Origin: Roseihalotalea indica
Lineage (GTDB): Bacteria > Bacteroidota > Bacteroidia > Cytophagales > Cyclobacteriaceae
Length of the DNA: 64,000 bases
Direction: 5' to 3'
Assembly: GCF_022458895.1 (NCBI RefSeq)
Contig: NZ_JAINFL010000005.1
Coordinates: 434,001-498,000, forward strand
This document shows, in pieces, positions 56,724 to 64,000 of the stretch. Numbering within the stretch: the stretch's first letter is position 1; each line of letters begins with the position of its first letter. Made by a program: the position numbers and the translations under genes. The notes beneath the pieces are model-generated. The model made no database searches and was not told the DNA's origin. It saw nothing but the letters and a program-made list of their open reading frames with translations.

Positions 56724-57515
56724 TTAGTCTACATTAACGGGTAGCCCATGTGCCTGAGCCCCTATAATCTGTAGGGTTGAAGCATCTTGTACATAAACGA
56801 TGATCTGAGCATTTTCTGGAATAATATCAGGCGCTATGGCTAGCTGGAGTCTGCCATTGGTGGAATCTTGCAATGGTTGCGTACGAAAGCAACGGACTAC
56901 TCCGGTATGCTGTAGCGTTCGTCCGGCATTCTCGCCTCGGCTGACAGAAGTTGCTAGGCTGTCTTCTGTTACTGCTATCTGTAATAACCGGTTTTTTCCT
57001 GAGCCGCTCACTTCATAAGCTATTTCTAAGGAATCCGCCATCATACTTAGTTGCAATGAAACGTTAGCCTGTGTTTCGATATGCATAGCTTGTTTAATTG
57101 CATCCTGGGCTTGCGAGCGATTACTGCCCACAAAACCTTTTGCGCCGTTTACCACCATTTGGGGAGTATATACCTGAGCATTATGCCAAATACGAACATA
57201 TTGACGCTGTCGTTCGCTAAAAGCCGGATTACTGAAGGGATCTTTCCATCCCAACCGGTTCCAGTAATCTACATGAAAGGATAATGCATATACCGGTAAG
57301 CCCTTTTCCTCTGACTCCTCTACAATGGTCTGTAGCAGTCTATCCGCCGAAGGACAACTACTGCATCCTTCCGAAGTAAATAACTCTACTACGGCTATTC
57401 CTTTTTCAGCAGAGTTTTCTACGGGAATTGAAGGTTGAAATATGCCGGATGAAGACAGCCAGGTAAACCCGGAAACGATGCCCAAGATCATAAGGAAGGC
57501 AAAAAAATATTTCAT
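56724..57515 (-). CDS. DUF1223 family thioredoxin-like protein
   Basis: This 263-residue protein has an N-terminal membrane helix or signal (about residues 3-22) and the DUF1223 core VVELFTSEGCSSCPSADRLLQ, with a CxxC motif near residue 52. YALSFHVDYWNRLGWKDPF and QVYTPQMVVNGAKGFVGS follow. The fold is thioredoxin-like, and the protein should face the periplasm. The family's role is unknown; redox activity is suggested by the Cys pair. It is divergent from the DUF2807 gene with only 32 bases between the start codons. Confidence 0.88.
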   Translation of the reverse strand: MKYFFAFLMILGIVSGFTWLSSSGIFQPSIPVENSAEKGIAVVELFTSEGCSSCPSADRLLQTIVEESEEKGLPVYALSFHVDYWNRLGWKDPFSNPAFSERQRQYVRIWHNAQVYTPQMVVNGAKGFVGSNRSQAQDAIKQAMHIETQANVSLQLSMMADSLEIAYEVSGSGKNRLLQIAVTEDSLATSVSRGENAGRTLQHTGVVRCFRTQPLQDSTNGRLQLAIAPDIIPENAQIIVYVQDASTLQIIGAQAHGLPVNVD

Positions 57516-57547
57516 ATCTTCACTACTTTAGTTAAAAACACAACCTC

Positions 57548-58267
57548 ATGACACGATGTTTCATACCAACTTACCGGTTATTGCTTTTGTCTGCTTCCTT
57601 ACTTTGGGCTTTTTCATTGCAAGCCCAGCATCAGGAAGAACGAACGCTGTCTGATTTTAATAAGATTGAGTTTACCGGGCGAGGAGATCTGTTTCTGCGC
57701 CAGGGCGGCACCCCTACATTACAGATTAAGACGCCTGATGATATTGACCAGAAGCGGATTATCACCGAAGTGCGGGATAATACCTTAGTTATTGAGTACG
57801 ATTGGGATGAAGATGACTGGCTGGATGCTGCACCTAAGCTGGAACTACACATTACATATCCGGAACTCAGAGGTATAGAAGTTACCGGTCTGGCCCATAT
57901 TGAATCACCGGATTTAATTGAATCTGACCGGTTTGTATTGGATGTAGAAGGCATGGGCCGTATAGATTTGGCTCTGGATGTTGCTGACCTTGAAATCACC
58001 TCGGCTGGCACTACCAATATTAACATTAGCGGAAAAGCCAATGAGGTTCGCATCTTGAATAATGGCACCGGAACTATTGATGCTTTTAGACTTATTAGTC
58101 AGGAGGCCGACGTAGAGGTTAACGGGACAGGTACTGTTCGGGTGAATACAACAGAACGGTTATGGGCAGAAGCAAATGGGTTCGGTGCTGAGGTCAAGTA
58201 TCGGGGAGAACCCAAAAAAACTCATTTTGATAAATCCGGTTTTGCCTCCATTAAAGCTGATTATTAA
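57548..58267 (+). CDS. head GIN domain (DUF2807) secreted protein
   Basis: This 239-residue protein has a signal peptide (ends SLQAQH) and the DUF2807 beta-helix, opening ERTLSDFNKIEFTGRGDLFL with DDIDQKRIITEVRDNTLVIEY. Repeating short strands follow (LRGIEVTGLAHIES, LEITSAGTTNINISG, VEVNGTGTVRVNT). Such proteins are frequent in Bacteroidota, exported and of unknown role, perhaps adhesion or structural. It starts a set of three close genes on the plus strand (gaps of 3 and 12 bases), so it probably works with the two unknown proteins that follow. Confidence 0.88.
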   Translation: MTRCFIPTYRLLLLSASLLWAFSLQAQHQEERTLSDFNKIEFTGRGDLFLRQGGTPTLQIKTPDDIDQKRIITEVRDNTLVIEYDWDEDDWLDAAPKLELHITYPELRGIEVTGLAHIESPDLIESDRFVLDVEGMGRIDLALDVADLEITSAGTTNINISGKANEVRILNNGTGTIDAFRLISQEADVEVNGTGTVRVNTTERLWAEANGFGAEVKYRGEPKKTHFDKSGFASIKADY

Positions 58268-58270
58268 TAT

Positions 58271-59092
58271 ATGCGTTCGGTTATCTTATGGTTTTGCCTG
58301 ATTATGATTTCGGGATGTTACTCTTTAAGCCATGTACAACAATTCACTACCGAGGCCACTGAAACACTAGCTCAGGGTATCGACTTAGAACCCACTTTTT
58401 ATGATGTATGCCAGCAGCGGCAGCGCATAGAGATTCTTCAGGATGGTACGTTGACATCCGGCTTCCAAGAAGGTTGCCAATTGCAACAGCAAGCAGATTC
58501 AACAGCTTTGAAAATACATATAGCGTTGATGGATTATCTGGTTGGCCTTCATCAACTGGCATCATCCGGTCGCTCAGGACCTTCTTTGGCGCCTCTAGGA
58601 TCAGCTTTGCAGGCACATCCCTGGCTGGAAGAGCAGGGGGATGCCGTGGCGGCCTATCAAGAATTAGCCCAACTGAGCCTGACTGGTATTACGGAGCGAT
58701 CTCGCCGGAAGAAAGCCCGAGAATTTATCGCTCAGGCTAACGAGCCTCTGCAAACGTTGCTAGGTGCTTATGAATTCGCTATTGGTGATCTGCTGATAGA
58801 ATCTATTAAGCGGCAGCAACAGATGTCATACATGTATACCCGTGAACTACTGGATTCGGCCCAATCTTTCATAGAAAGAAGAACGCTTATTGAAGAATAT
58901 ATGGACCAGTCAATCGTGTACGACGAACAACAGCAGCACCTACAACAATTTGTAAATGTTCTAAAAACCATAGGTGCCGGCCATGAGGAGCTGTATCAGC
59001 AACGCTCAGATTTACAACAACAGGAAGCCATTGAGTCGTTATATTACTATACTAGTCAGTTGCAGCGCATGCAATTACTGTCCAATTTTTAA
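58271..59092 (+). CDS. helical lipoprotein, unknown function
   Basis: This 273-residue protein has a short lipoprotein signal (WFCLIMISGC, lipidated Cys near residue 16). The rest is almost all alpha-helical and Gln-rich, with coiled-coil stretches near residues 165-265 (SFIERRTLIEEYMDQSIVYD). It should be a periplasm-facing membrane lipoprotein. It starts 3 bases after the DUF2807 gene and ends 12 bases before the next gene. No family is recognised. Confidence 0.7.
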   Translation: MRSVILWFCLIMISGCYSLSHVQQFTTEATETLAQGIDLEPTFYDVCQQRQRIEILQDGTLTSGFQEGCQLQQQADSTALKIHIALMDYLVGLHQLASSGRSGPSLAPLGSALQAHPWLEEQGDAVAAYQELAQLSLTGITERSRRKKAREFIAQANEPLQTLLGAYEFAIGDLLIESIKRQQQMSYMYTRELLDSAQSFIERRTLIEEYMDQSIVYDEQQQHLQQFVNVLKTIGAGHEELYQQRSDLQQQEAIESLYYYTSQLQRMQLLSNF

Positions 59093-59104
59093 ATCTACTC
59101 TATT

Positions 59105-59503
59105 ATGGCAGCACTAACGGCAGAACAAGTTAAAGAATTGTCAAAGCATTTTTTCAGCATTGTTACTTCCATTAATAAATTCCGGGAAGCTCACTGGGAT
59201 GACATGAGTAAAAGTCAGCATCAGAAGTTAAGCAAGCTACAGCGATCAATTTATAATTACTCAGACGACCTGCTGGCACTAGCCTCTGTGCTAAAATTAA
59301 AAGAAGTAGAACGGGAATTAATGGAGATGAATAAGGTGACGGATCAGGTAAATGAAGCCCTCCAGCGAGCTCAGGACATTGAGAGTGTTATTAGCATTGC
59401 TGCTAAAGTTGTTATGCTGGGCGGTGCCGTCGTGAGTCAAAGTCCGCTGGCCATTGTAGCCTCCCTAGCCGACCTATCGCAAACGGTAGCACCTTCAGCA
59501 TAA
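59105..59503 (+). CDS. small helical protein, unknown function
   Basis: This 132-residue protein has no signal peptide. Residues 1-95 are amphipathic helices (EQVKELSKHFFSIVTSINKF, KLSKLQRSIYNYSDDLLALA), and residues about 97-125 form a hydrophobic Ala/Val-rich helix pair that could insert in a membrane. It is the last gene of the DUF2807-lipoprotein set, which suggests one shared function. No family is recognised. Confidence 0.65.
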   Translation: MAALTAEQVKELSKHFFSIVTSINKFREAHWDDMSKSQHQKLSKLQRSIYNYSDDLLALASVLKLKEVERELMEMNKVTDQVNEALQRAQDIESVISIAAKVVMLGGAVVSQSPLAIVASLADLSQTVAPSA

Positions 59504-59531
59504 AAAAAGCGGCAATAATGTTTTGCCGCTT
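59500..59531 (-). terminator. rho-independent terminator for the BON-LysM gene
   Basis: A 9-bp stem AAGCGGCAA (59507-59515) / TTGCCGCTT (59523-59531) with a 7-base loop is followed, on the minus strand, by a run of T (59502-59508). It lies 18 bases after the stop of the minus-strand gene. Its T run reaches the stop codon of the convergent plus-strand gene. On the plus strand no T run follows. Confidence 0.85.
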
Positions 59532-59548
59532 CAAAGGAATATTGCTGA

Positions 59549-60001
59549 TTAGGAAACTGTCTCTTTCGGAGGAATGCGTAAAACCTGCCCTGGATAAATC
59601 AGGTCAGGGTCTTTTAACATAGGTTTGTTGGCTTCAAAAATAGCGTTGTACTTCATCGGGTCGCCGTATACAGCTTTAGAAATCTTGGAAAGAGTGTCTC
59701 CTTTCTCTACTGTATGGTAAGTAGCTTGCGGTTTAGGCTCTTTAGCTTGTACTTCCAGTTGATTGTCTACCTTACTGACACCCTCTACATTTCCGAGAGC
59801 CAGAGCGATTTTTTCAGCATGTTCCGTACTATCTACTTTCCCTTTTACAGTTACTACTTCATCTTTCACGCTGATAGACAGTCCTTCCACGGGTAATCCT
59901 AATGATTTTACATGTTTTACAAGCTTCTCTTTTTTCTCTTCTTCACTTTCGCCGCCAAAAAGCTTTTCTCCGGCATTTTTAAAGAAATCAATGAGTCCCA
60001 T
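59549..60001 (-). CDS. kbp: BON-LysM protein (Kbp / YgaU-like)
   Basis: This 150-residue protein matches the layout and length of E. coli Kbp (149 residues): MGLIDFFKNAGEKLFG, a BON domain (about residues 25-85, ISVKDEVVTVKGKVDSTEHA), and a C-terminal LysM domain (about 94-145, YHTVEKGDTLSKISKAVYGD, LIYPGQVLRIPP). E. coli Kbp binds potassium ions and is cytoplasmic. There is no signal peptide here either. It is transcribed alone and ends at a strong terminator. Confidence 0.9.
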   Translation of the reverse strand: MGLIDFFKNAGEKLFGGESEEEKKEKLVKHVKSLGLPVEGLSISVKDEVVTVKGKVDSTEHAEKIALALGNVEGVSKVDNQLEVQAKEPKPQATYHTVEKGDTLSKISKAVYGDPMKYNAIFEANKPMLKDPDLIYPGQVLRIPPKETVS

Positions 60002-60102
60002 AGTGGTAAATTTAAGTTTGGTGGTAAAGAATTGAATAACTATGTTTGATAGTAGGTTGTTTACCTAATATTATCATTGAAACCCTATAAATTTTTTTAC
60101 GC

Positions 60103-60552
60103 ATGCTAGACAACATTATTAATTTAGGAAAAGAGCATATGGCTAAGCTGATTCAGGAGCAAACGCAACTGGAAAGTTCTAAGACTGATGAGGCGGTAGG
60201 CGTTACAAAAGACACGGTGATCGATGGTCTGAAGGGAGAGTTAATGAAAGGTAATTTTTCCGGGGTGATGGACCTTTTTAATGGTAAAGCACCTACTACT
60301 ACCAGCAATCCTATTGTGCGGAGTATCACCGATTCGCTGGTAACCAATCTGGCTTCCAAATTAGGCATCAGCAGCAGCATCGCGAAGCAAATAGCTAACA
60401 TTGCTATACCATTTATTATGAACAAGCTAAGCTCTGATGAAACCGGAAAAGCTAATGATAAGAAGGATTTGGTTGAGCAATTAGGTTTTGGAGGGGATGA
60501 AGGTATTGGCGGTTTGCTTGGCGGACTGGGTGGTTTGTTTGGCGGGAAATAA
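60103..60552 (+). CDS. helical protein with Gly-rich tail (DUF937-like), unknown function
   Basis: This 149-residue protein has no clear signal. Amphipathic helices (residues about 1-60 and 75-112, SITDSLVTNLASKLGISSSI, QIANIAIPFIMNKL) end in a glycine-rich tail (GIGGLLGGLGGLFGGK). The pattern is like the DUF937/YidB family, but I am not certain. It is divergent from the Kbp-like gene. Function unknown. Confidence 0.7.
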   Translation: MLDNIINLGKEHMAKLIQEQTQLESSKTDEAVGVTKDTVIDGLKGELMKGNFSGVMDLFNGKAPTTTSNPIVRSITDSLVTNLASKLGISSSIAKQIANIAIPFIMNKLSSDETGKANDKKDLVEQLGFGGDEGIGGLLGGLGGLFGGK

Positions 60553-60723
60553 ACGCTAGCTGTATATATGGCTTTGTATTATGGAGGGGACATGCATCTT
60601 ATTAATTGCGTAATGTAGCAATGCCCTCTCCTCAGTATCTCTCTTACTTAAGGAGAAGAAAAAAACTAAATCTTATCTATCTTCTGACAGATAATATTCT
60701 GTATCTTGAAGTTACTCCTGTAT

Positions 60724-60756
60724 AAACAAAAAAACCGAAGCGTTTAACTTCGGTTT
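60724..60756 (-). terminator. terminator for the initiator tRNA gene
   Basis: A 9-bp stem AAACCGAAG (60732-60740) / CTTCGGTTT (60748-60756) is followed on the minus strand by a T run (TTTT and beyond). It begins 7 bases after the 3' end of the tRNA. Confidence 0.85.
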
Positions 60757-60763
60757 CTGCTAG

Positions 60764-60836
<73 letters not shown>

Positions 60837-60858
60837 ATGTATTTTTCAAATTGGAATA

Positions 60859-60889
60859 CAAACATAGAGGTTACATTCTATAAAATCAA
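60859..60889 (-). promoter_or_regulatory. promoter of the initiator tRNA
   Basis: On the minus strand TTG (60889-60887), 20 bases, then TATGTTTG (60866-60859), an exact -7 consensus match. Transcription would start about 15 bases before the tRNA. Confidence 0.7.
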
Positions 60890-60897
60890 TACCTTTG
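60890..60897 (+). promoter_or_regulatory. -7 box of era
   Basis: TACCTTTG is an exact TAnnTTTG match, 15 bases before the era ATG at 60913. It abuts the -33 box of the divergent tRNA promoter. No clear -33 element is seen for this direction. Confidence 0.55.
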
Positions 60898-60912
60898 GAA
60901 AAAAAATTTCAA

Positions 60913-61806
60913 ATGGCAGTACATCGTTCCGGATTTGTAAATATTGTTGGTAAGCCAAACGTCGGAAAATCTACGCTTATGAATGTGTTGGTAGGAGAGC
61001 GCCTTTCTATTATTACCTCAAAAGCGCAAACTACCCGCCACCGCATTATGGGTATTGTCAATGGCTCACTGGATGGGGGTGATGATTTTCAGATTGTGTA
61101 TTCTGATACACCGGGTATGCTTAAGCCCCAGTACGAACTGCATCAGTCTATGATGCGCTTCGTAAGCACCGCTCTAGAAGATGCTGATGTGATCTTATTC
61201 GTTACCGATCTGTTTGATAAACGGGAAGACGAAGATACCGCGCTGGAGAAATTAGCCAATACCGACGTGCCGGTTATTCTGGTTCTTAATAAAATTGACT
61301 TGGCCAAAGGAACTCAGATGCAGGATAAGATGGACTATTGGAAAGAAATTATTCAACCCACTGAAGCCATTCCGGTATCCGCATTAGAGAAGGTCAACGT
61401 AGGGGAGGTATTTCAGGCGATATTGCGCTATGTACCCGAGCATCCGCCGTACTTCCCTAAAGATGAAGTTACTGATAAGCCAGAGCGGTTCTTTGCCGCA
61501 GAAATTGTACGGGAAAAAATTTTTTTGAATTATAAACAAGAGGTCCCCTACAGCAGTGAAGTGGTAGTAACTGAGTTTAAAGAAGATGATAAAATCATCC
61601 GCATGCGTTGTGAAATTTACGTGGAGCGGCAAAGCCAGAAAGGGATCTTAATTGGAAAAGGAGGGGAATCGCTGAAGAAAGTTGGCATTCAGGCTCGGGA
61701 AGAGTTGGAGAAATTTTTTGGCAAGCAAGTGCATCTGGAGCAGTTCGTAAAAGTAGCGCCCAACTGGCGGCGCGAACAAAGACGCCTCCGTAATTTTGGG
61801 TACTAA
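60913..61806 (+). CDS. era: GTPase Era
   Basis: This 297-residue GTPase binds the 3' end of 16S rRNA and helps 30S assembly. It has the GTPase motifs GKPNVGKSTL (G1, near residue 14), DTPG (G3) and NKID (G4), and a C-terminal KH domain (about 195-290, GILIGKGGESLKKVG). The start is ATG 60913: the longer TTG start at 60895 lies inside a perfect -7 promoter box (60890-60897), so it cannot be in the mRNA from that promoter. der follows 87 bases downstream. Confidence 0.96.
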   Translation: MAVHRSGFVNIVGKPNVGKSTLMNVLVGERLSIITSKAQTTRHRIMGIVNGSLDGGDDFQIVYSDTPGMLKPQYELHQSMMRFVSTALEDADVILFVTDLFDKREDEDTALEKLANTDVPVILVLNKIDLAKGTQMQDKMDYWKEIIQPTEAIPVSALEKVNVGEVFQAILRYVPEHPPYFPKDEVTDKPERFFAAEIVREKIFLNYKQEVPYSSEVVVTEFKEDDKIIRMRCEIYVERQSQKGILIGKGGESLKKVGIQAREELEKFFGKQVHLEQFVKVAPNWRREQRRLRNFGY

Positions 61807-61893
61807 TAGCAATCAAGCCCTTAGCAATAGAACAATCAAGCAATTTTCGTAATTTGCGGCACTTTTTTAAAATAATATATAACTAAGTATACT

Positions 61894-63201
61894 GTGAGCA
61901 ATATTGTAGCCATTGTAGGCCGACCGAATGTAGGTAAATCCACTTTTTTTAATCGACTGATCGAGCAGAGAAAGGCCATAATGGATGATGTGAGTGGTGT
62001 GACCCGAGACCGACATTATGGTTACGGGCAGTGGTCGGGTAAATACTTTACCGTAATTGATACCGGAGGCTACGTGGCTAATTCAGACGACGTGTTTGAA
62101 GAAGCCATCCGTAACCAAGTGCAACTGGCCCTTGATGAAGCCTCGGTGATCCTGTTTATGGTAGATGTGGAAACTGGGGTGACTGATCTGGATGAGTCAT
62201 TTGCGAAAGAGCTACGAAGCACAGAGAAACCCATCTATATTATAGCCAACAAAGCGGATAATGCCGACCGCACCTTTCAGGCAGCAGAGTTTTATAGCTT
62301 AGGCTTAGGTGAGGTTTTCGCTATTTCTTCAGCCAGCGGTAGCGGCACTGGAGATCTGCTTGATCAGGTGATTACCCATCTGGAATCAGAAGATGAGGAA
62401 GACCCTGATGCGGGCATTCCCCGCCTAGCTATTCTGGGCCGGCCTAATGTGGGTAAATCTTCTTTCCTGAATGTACTGCTTGGGCAAGAGCGTAGCATCG
62501 TAACGGACATTGCCGGTACCACGCGCGATGCGTTGCACTCTCATTACAACCTATATGGCAAAGAGTTTATTCTGATTGATACCGCCGGGCTGCGGAAGAA
62601 AGCGAAAATATCGGATAATATTGAGTTCTATTCTACTATCCGTAGCGTACAGGCCCTACAGGAATCGGATATCTGTATTATTATGCTAGATGCCCAGCGC
62701 GGTATGGAAGCACAAGATATGAGTATCGTGCAGTTAGCCCATAAGAACAAAAAAGGTATCCTGATTCTAGTTAACAAATGGGACTTGATTGACAAGGACA
62801 CACATTCGGCAGAGCAATTCCGCAAGCGCATTTATGAGCGGCTGGGAGAATATAATTATATCCCGATTCTCTTTGTATCCATGCTGACCAAACAGCGGGT
62901 GTATCAGGCCGTTGAGAAAGCCGCTGAAATTTACGAAAACCGCCAAAGCAAGATCAGCACTTCCCAACTTAATGATAAGTTATTGCCCGAGATCGAAAAA
63001 TATCCACCTCCGGCCGTGAAAGGTAAGTACATCAAAATCAAGTACATCACTCAATTGCCTACGAGTACTCCAGCCTTTGCCTTCTTCTGTAACCACCCTC
63101 AATACGTGAAGTCGGCCTACCAGCGCTACCTGGAAAACCGCCTCCGCGACCATTTTAACTTTGAAGGAGTGCCACTGCGGATATTCTTCAGGAAGAAATA
63201 G
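61894..63201 (+). CDS. der: GTPase Der (EngA)
   Basis: This 435-residue protein has two GTPase domains in tandem, each with its own G1 motif (GRPNVGKSTFFN near residue 9; GRPNVGKSSFLN near 185), DTGG/DTAG and NKAD/NKWD. A C-terminal KH-like domain (about 350-435, YPPPAVKGKYIKIKYITQLP) follows. Der is needed for 50S assembly. The start is GTG at 61894, which places SNIVAIVGRPN at the N-terminus as in the family. It follows era; the stop lies 2 bases from the convergent kelch gene. Confidence 0.96.
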   Translation: MSNIVAIVGRPNVGKSTFFNRLIEQRKAIMDDVSGVTRDRHYGYGQWSGKYFTVIDTGGYVANSDDVFEEAIRNQVQLALDEASVILFMVDVETGVTDLDESFAKELRSTEKPIYIIANKADNADRTFQAAEFYSLGLGEVFAISSASGSGTGDLLDQVITHLESEDEEDPDAGIPRLAILGRPNVGKSSFLNVLLGQERSIVTDIAGTTRDALHSHYNLYGKEFILIDTAGLRKKAKISDNIEFYSTIRSVQALQESDICIIMLDAQRGMEAQDMSIVQLAHKNKKGILILVNKWDLIDKDTHSAEQFRKRIYERLGEYNYIPILFVSMLTKQRVYQAVEKAAEIYENRQSKISTSQLNDKLLPEIEKYPPPAVKGKYIKIKYITQLPTSTPAFAFFCNHPQYVKSAYQRYLENRLRDHFNFEGVPLRIFFRKK

Positions 63202-63203
63202 CA

Positions 63204-64000
63204 TTACTCCAGAGGCGGGGTGAATTCCCATATGGCATGTCCAGCTCCCTCAGTATAACAATACCCTTTACCATTTATTGAAAAACTCATTTCTACAAAG
63301 CCAGATAACTCTCCTTCAACGAACTCCCACGATTCAGCTGGTTTCCTGGATCTATACCATTCTTTCGTATATATAACACTAGCATAAGTAACTTCATCGA
63401 TAGTAAATCCATAGCTTATTTTATTAGGGATTTCTAATTGCCGCCAGCCATCGGTATCAGTGTCATATTCCCAAAACTGAGCTTCGTAATCTGATTCAAA
63501 ATAAGCTTTCGTTCCTCTACTGAAAAGATAGTAAGATGATGAGTAAAAAGAGTTTTCATTCTTTCGAACCCATTGATCATCGACCAATTCCCATAGTAAA
63601 CTTGAAACACCCACGAAAACTCTGTTCCCAACCGAAAAGCTATATCCCCTTCCCTGAAAAGGGAGATCAAATGTTCTAGTCCATTCATCCGTACTAGGGT
63701 CATATTTCCATAAGTCTCTTTTGCCCTCTGTACCGTCATCTTCATTTCCACCCCCAACATAACCTATTCCTTGAAACTGAAATGACACAGCGTCTACTCT
63801 TTTGCCACCGCCAAAATCAGCAATTTTTTTCCATTCATTTTTAGCCGGGTCAAACTCAAAAAACTCGCTCAGTGAACGATACTTATCATTTTCATCATAC
63901 CCCTTGCCCGTGCCCATATAGATTTTACCATTCATAGAAAAACCCGTATCACCATGCCCTGCGTGCCCAGGAGATTCACTCATTCTCTGCCAAGGATTAG
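63204..64000 (-). CDS. kelch-repeat protein, 5' end missing
   Basis: The frame is open to the right edge of the window. Beyond the ATG at 63983 it continues upstream as NPWQRMSESPG, so that ATG is probably internal. The visible 265 residues are kelch beta-propeller blades, such as FSMNGKIYMGTGKGYDENDK, FEFDPAKNEWKKIADFGGGK, GYVGGGNEDDGTEGKRDLWK and YDPSTDEWTRTFDLPFQGRG, ending in AIWEFTPPLE. No sorting domain is at this C-terminus. Such propellers in Bacteroidota are often secreted or lipoproteins, but the missing N-terminus would decide that. Confidence 0.82.
   Translation of the reverse strand, partial: NPWQRMSESPGHAGHGDTGFSMNGKIYMGTGKGYDENDKYRSLSEFFEFDPAKNEWKKIADFGGGKRVDAVSFQFQGIGYVGGGNEDDGTEGKRDLWKYDPSTDEWTRTFDLPFQGRGYSFSVGNRVFVGVSSLLWELVDDQWVRKNENSFYSSSYYLFSRGTKAYFESDYEAQFWEYDTDTDGWRQLEIPNKISYGFTIDEVTYASVIYTKEWYRSRKPAESWEFVEGELSGFVEMSFSINGKGYCYTEGAGHAIWEFTPPLE

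Noticed and set aside
60895..60897. TTG start for era
   Set aside because: It lies inside the -7 promoter box TACCTTTG, and ATG 60913 gives the normal family N-terminus.

Overview
The window reads as a chromosomal segment of a Bacteroidota bacterium, most likely of the Cytophagales type. The evidence is two large secreted proteins with C-terminal type IX secretion (T9SS) sorting domains, two OmpA proteins with the TPR / PD40-propeller / CRD / OmpA layout of PorE, a DUF4494 protein, a 'head GIN' DUF2807 protein, PyrR next to PyrB, and promoters of the Bacteroidota type (TTG or TTTG, then TAnnTTTG). Shine-Dalgarno sites are nearly absent, with one striking exception at infC. No rRNA, CRISPR array, insertion sequence or integrase was found.

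Layout. 0-5.1 kb: end of a TPR membrane protein and a 1469-residue T9SS cargo protein. 5.1-8.4 kb (minus strand): pyrB, pyrR and a secreted unknown. 8.7-16.0 kb: a GT9 glycosyltransferase, glutamate dehydrogenase and a T9SS-exported subtilase. 16.1-23.3 kb: DUF4494, a THUMP RNA methyltransferase, a membrane patatin, a CDP-alcohol phosphatidyltransferase and PorE-like protein 1. 23.6-29.1 kb: a glycosylasparaginase-family hydrolase, a TPR lipoprotein, thrS, infC, rpmI and rplT. 29.4-37.8 kb: an LctP-type lactate/glycolate permease, a cation diffusion facilitator, an alanine-glyoxylate-type aminotransferase overlapping an FAD/Fe-S 2-hydroxyacid dehydrogenase, and a GH3-family protein. 37.8-45.2 kb: dxr, rseP, PorE-like protein 2 and lon.

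45.4-51.5 kb holds an AsmA-like membrane protein, a flippase with a GT2 glycosyltransferase, a carboxynorspermidine decarboxylase and a DUF3784 protein. 51.5-53.2 kb is a PilJ-like sensor with HAMP and GAF domains but no output domain. 53.2-56.7 kb is AT-rich and looks accessory: a LexA/CI-like S24 regulator divergent from a small DNA-binding protein across a symmetric inverted-repeat region, then several small proteins of unknown function, one of only 57 residues. 56.7-60.6 kb contains DUF1223, DUF2807, two linked unknowns, a Kbp-like BON-LysM protein and a glycine-tailed protein. 60.7-64 kb holds initiator tRNA-Met divergent from era, then der, and the 3' part of a kelch-repeat gene that runs off the window.

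Most of the window is conserved housekeeping. The points most worth attention are the infC start (an AUU codon behind a full Shine-Dalgarno sequence), the S24/HTH region with its unknown small genes, the possible glycolate/lactate module, the bacterial GH3 gene, the output-less sensor, and a structured intergenic element that occurs twice.
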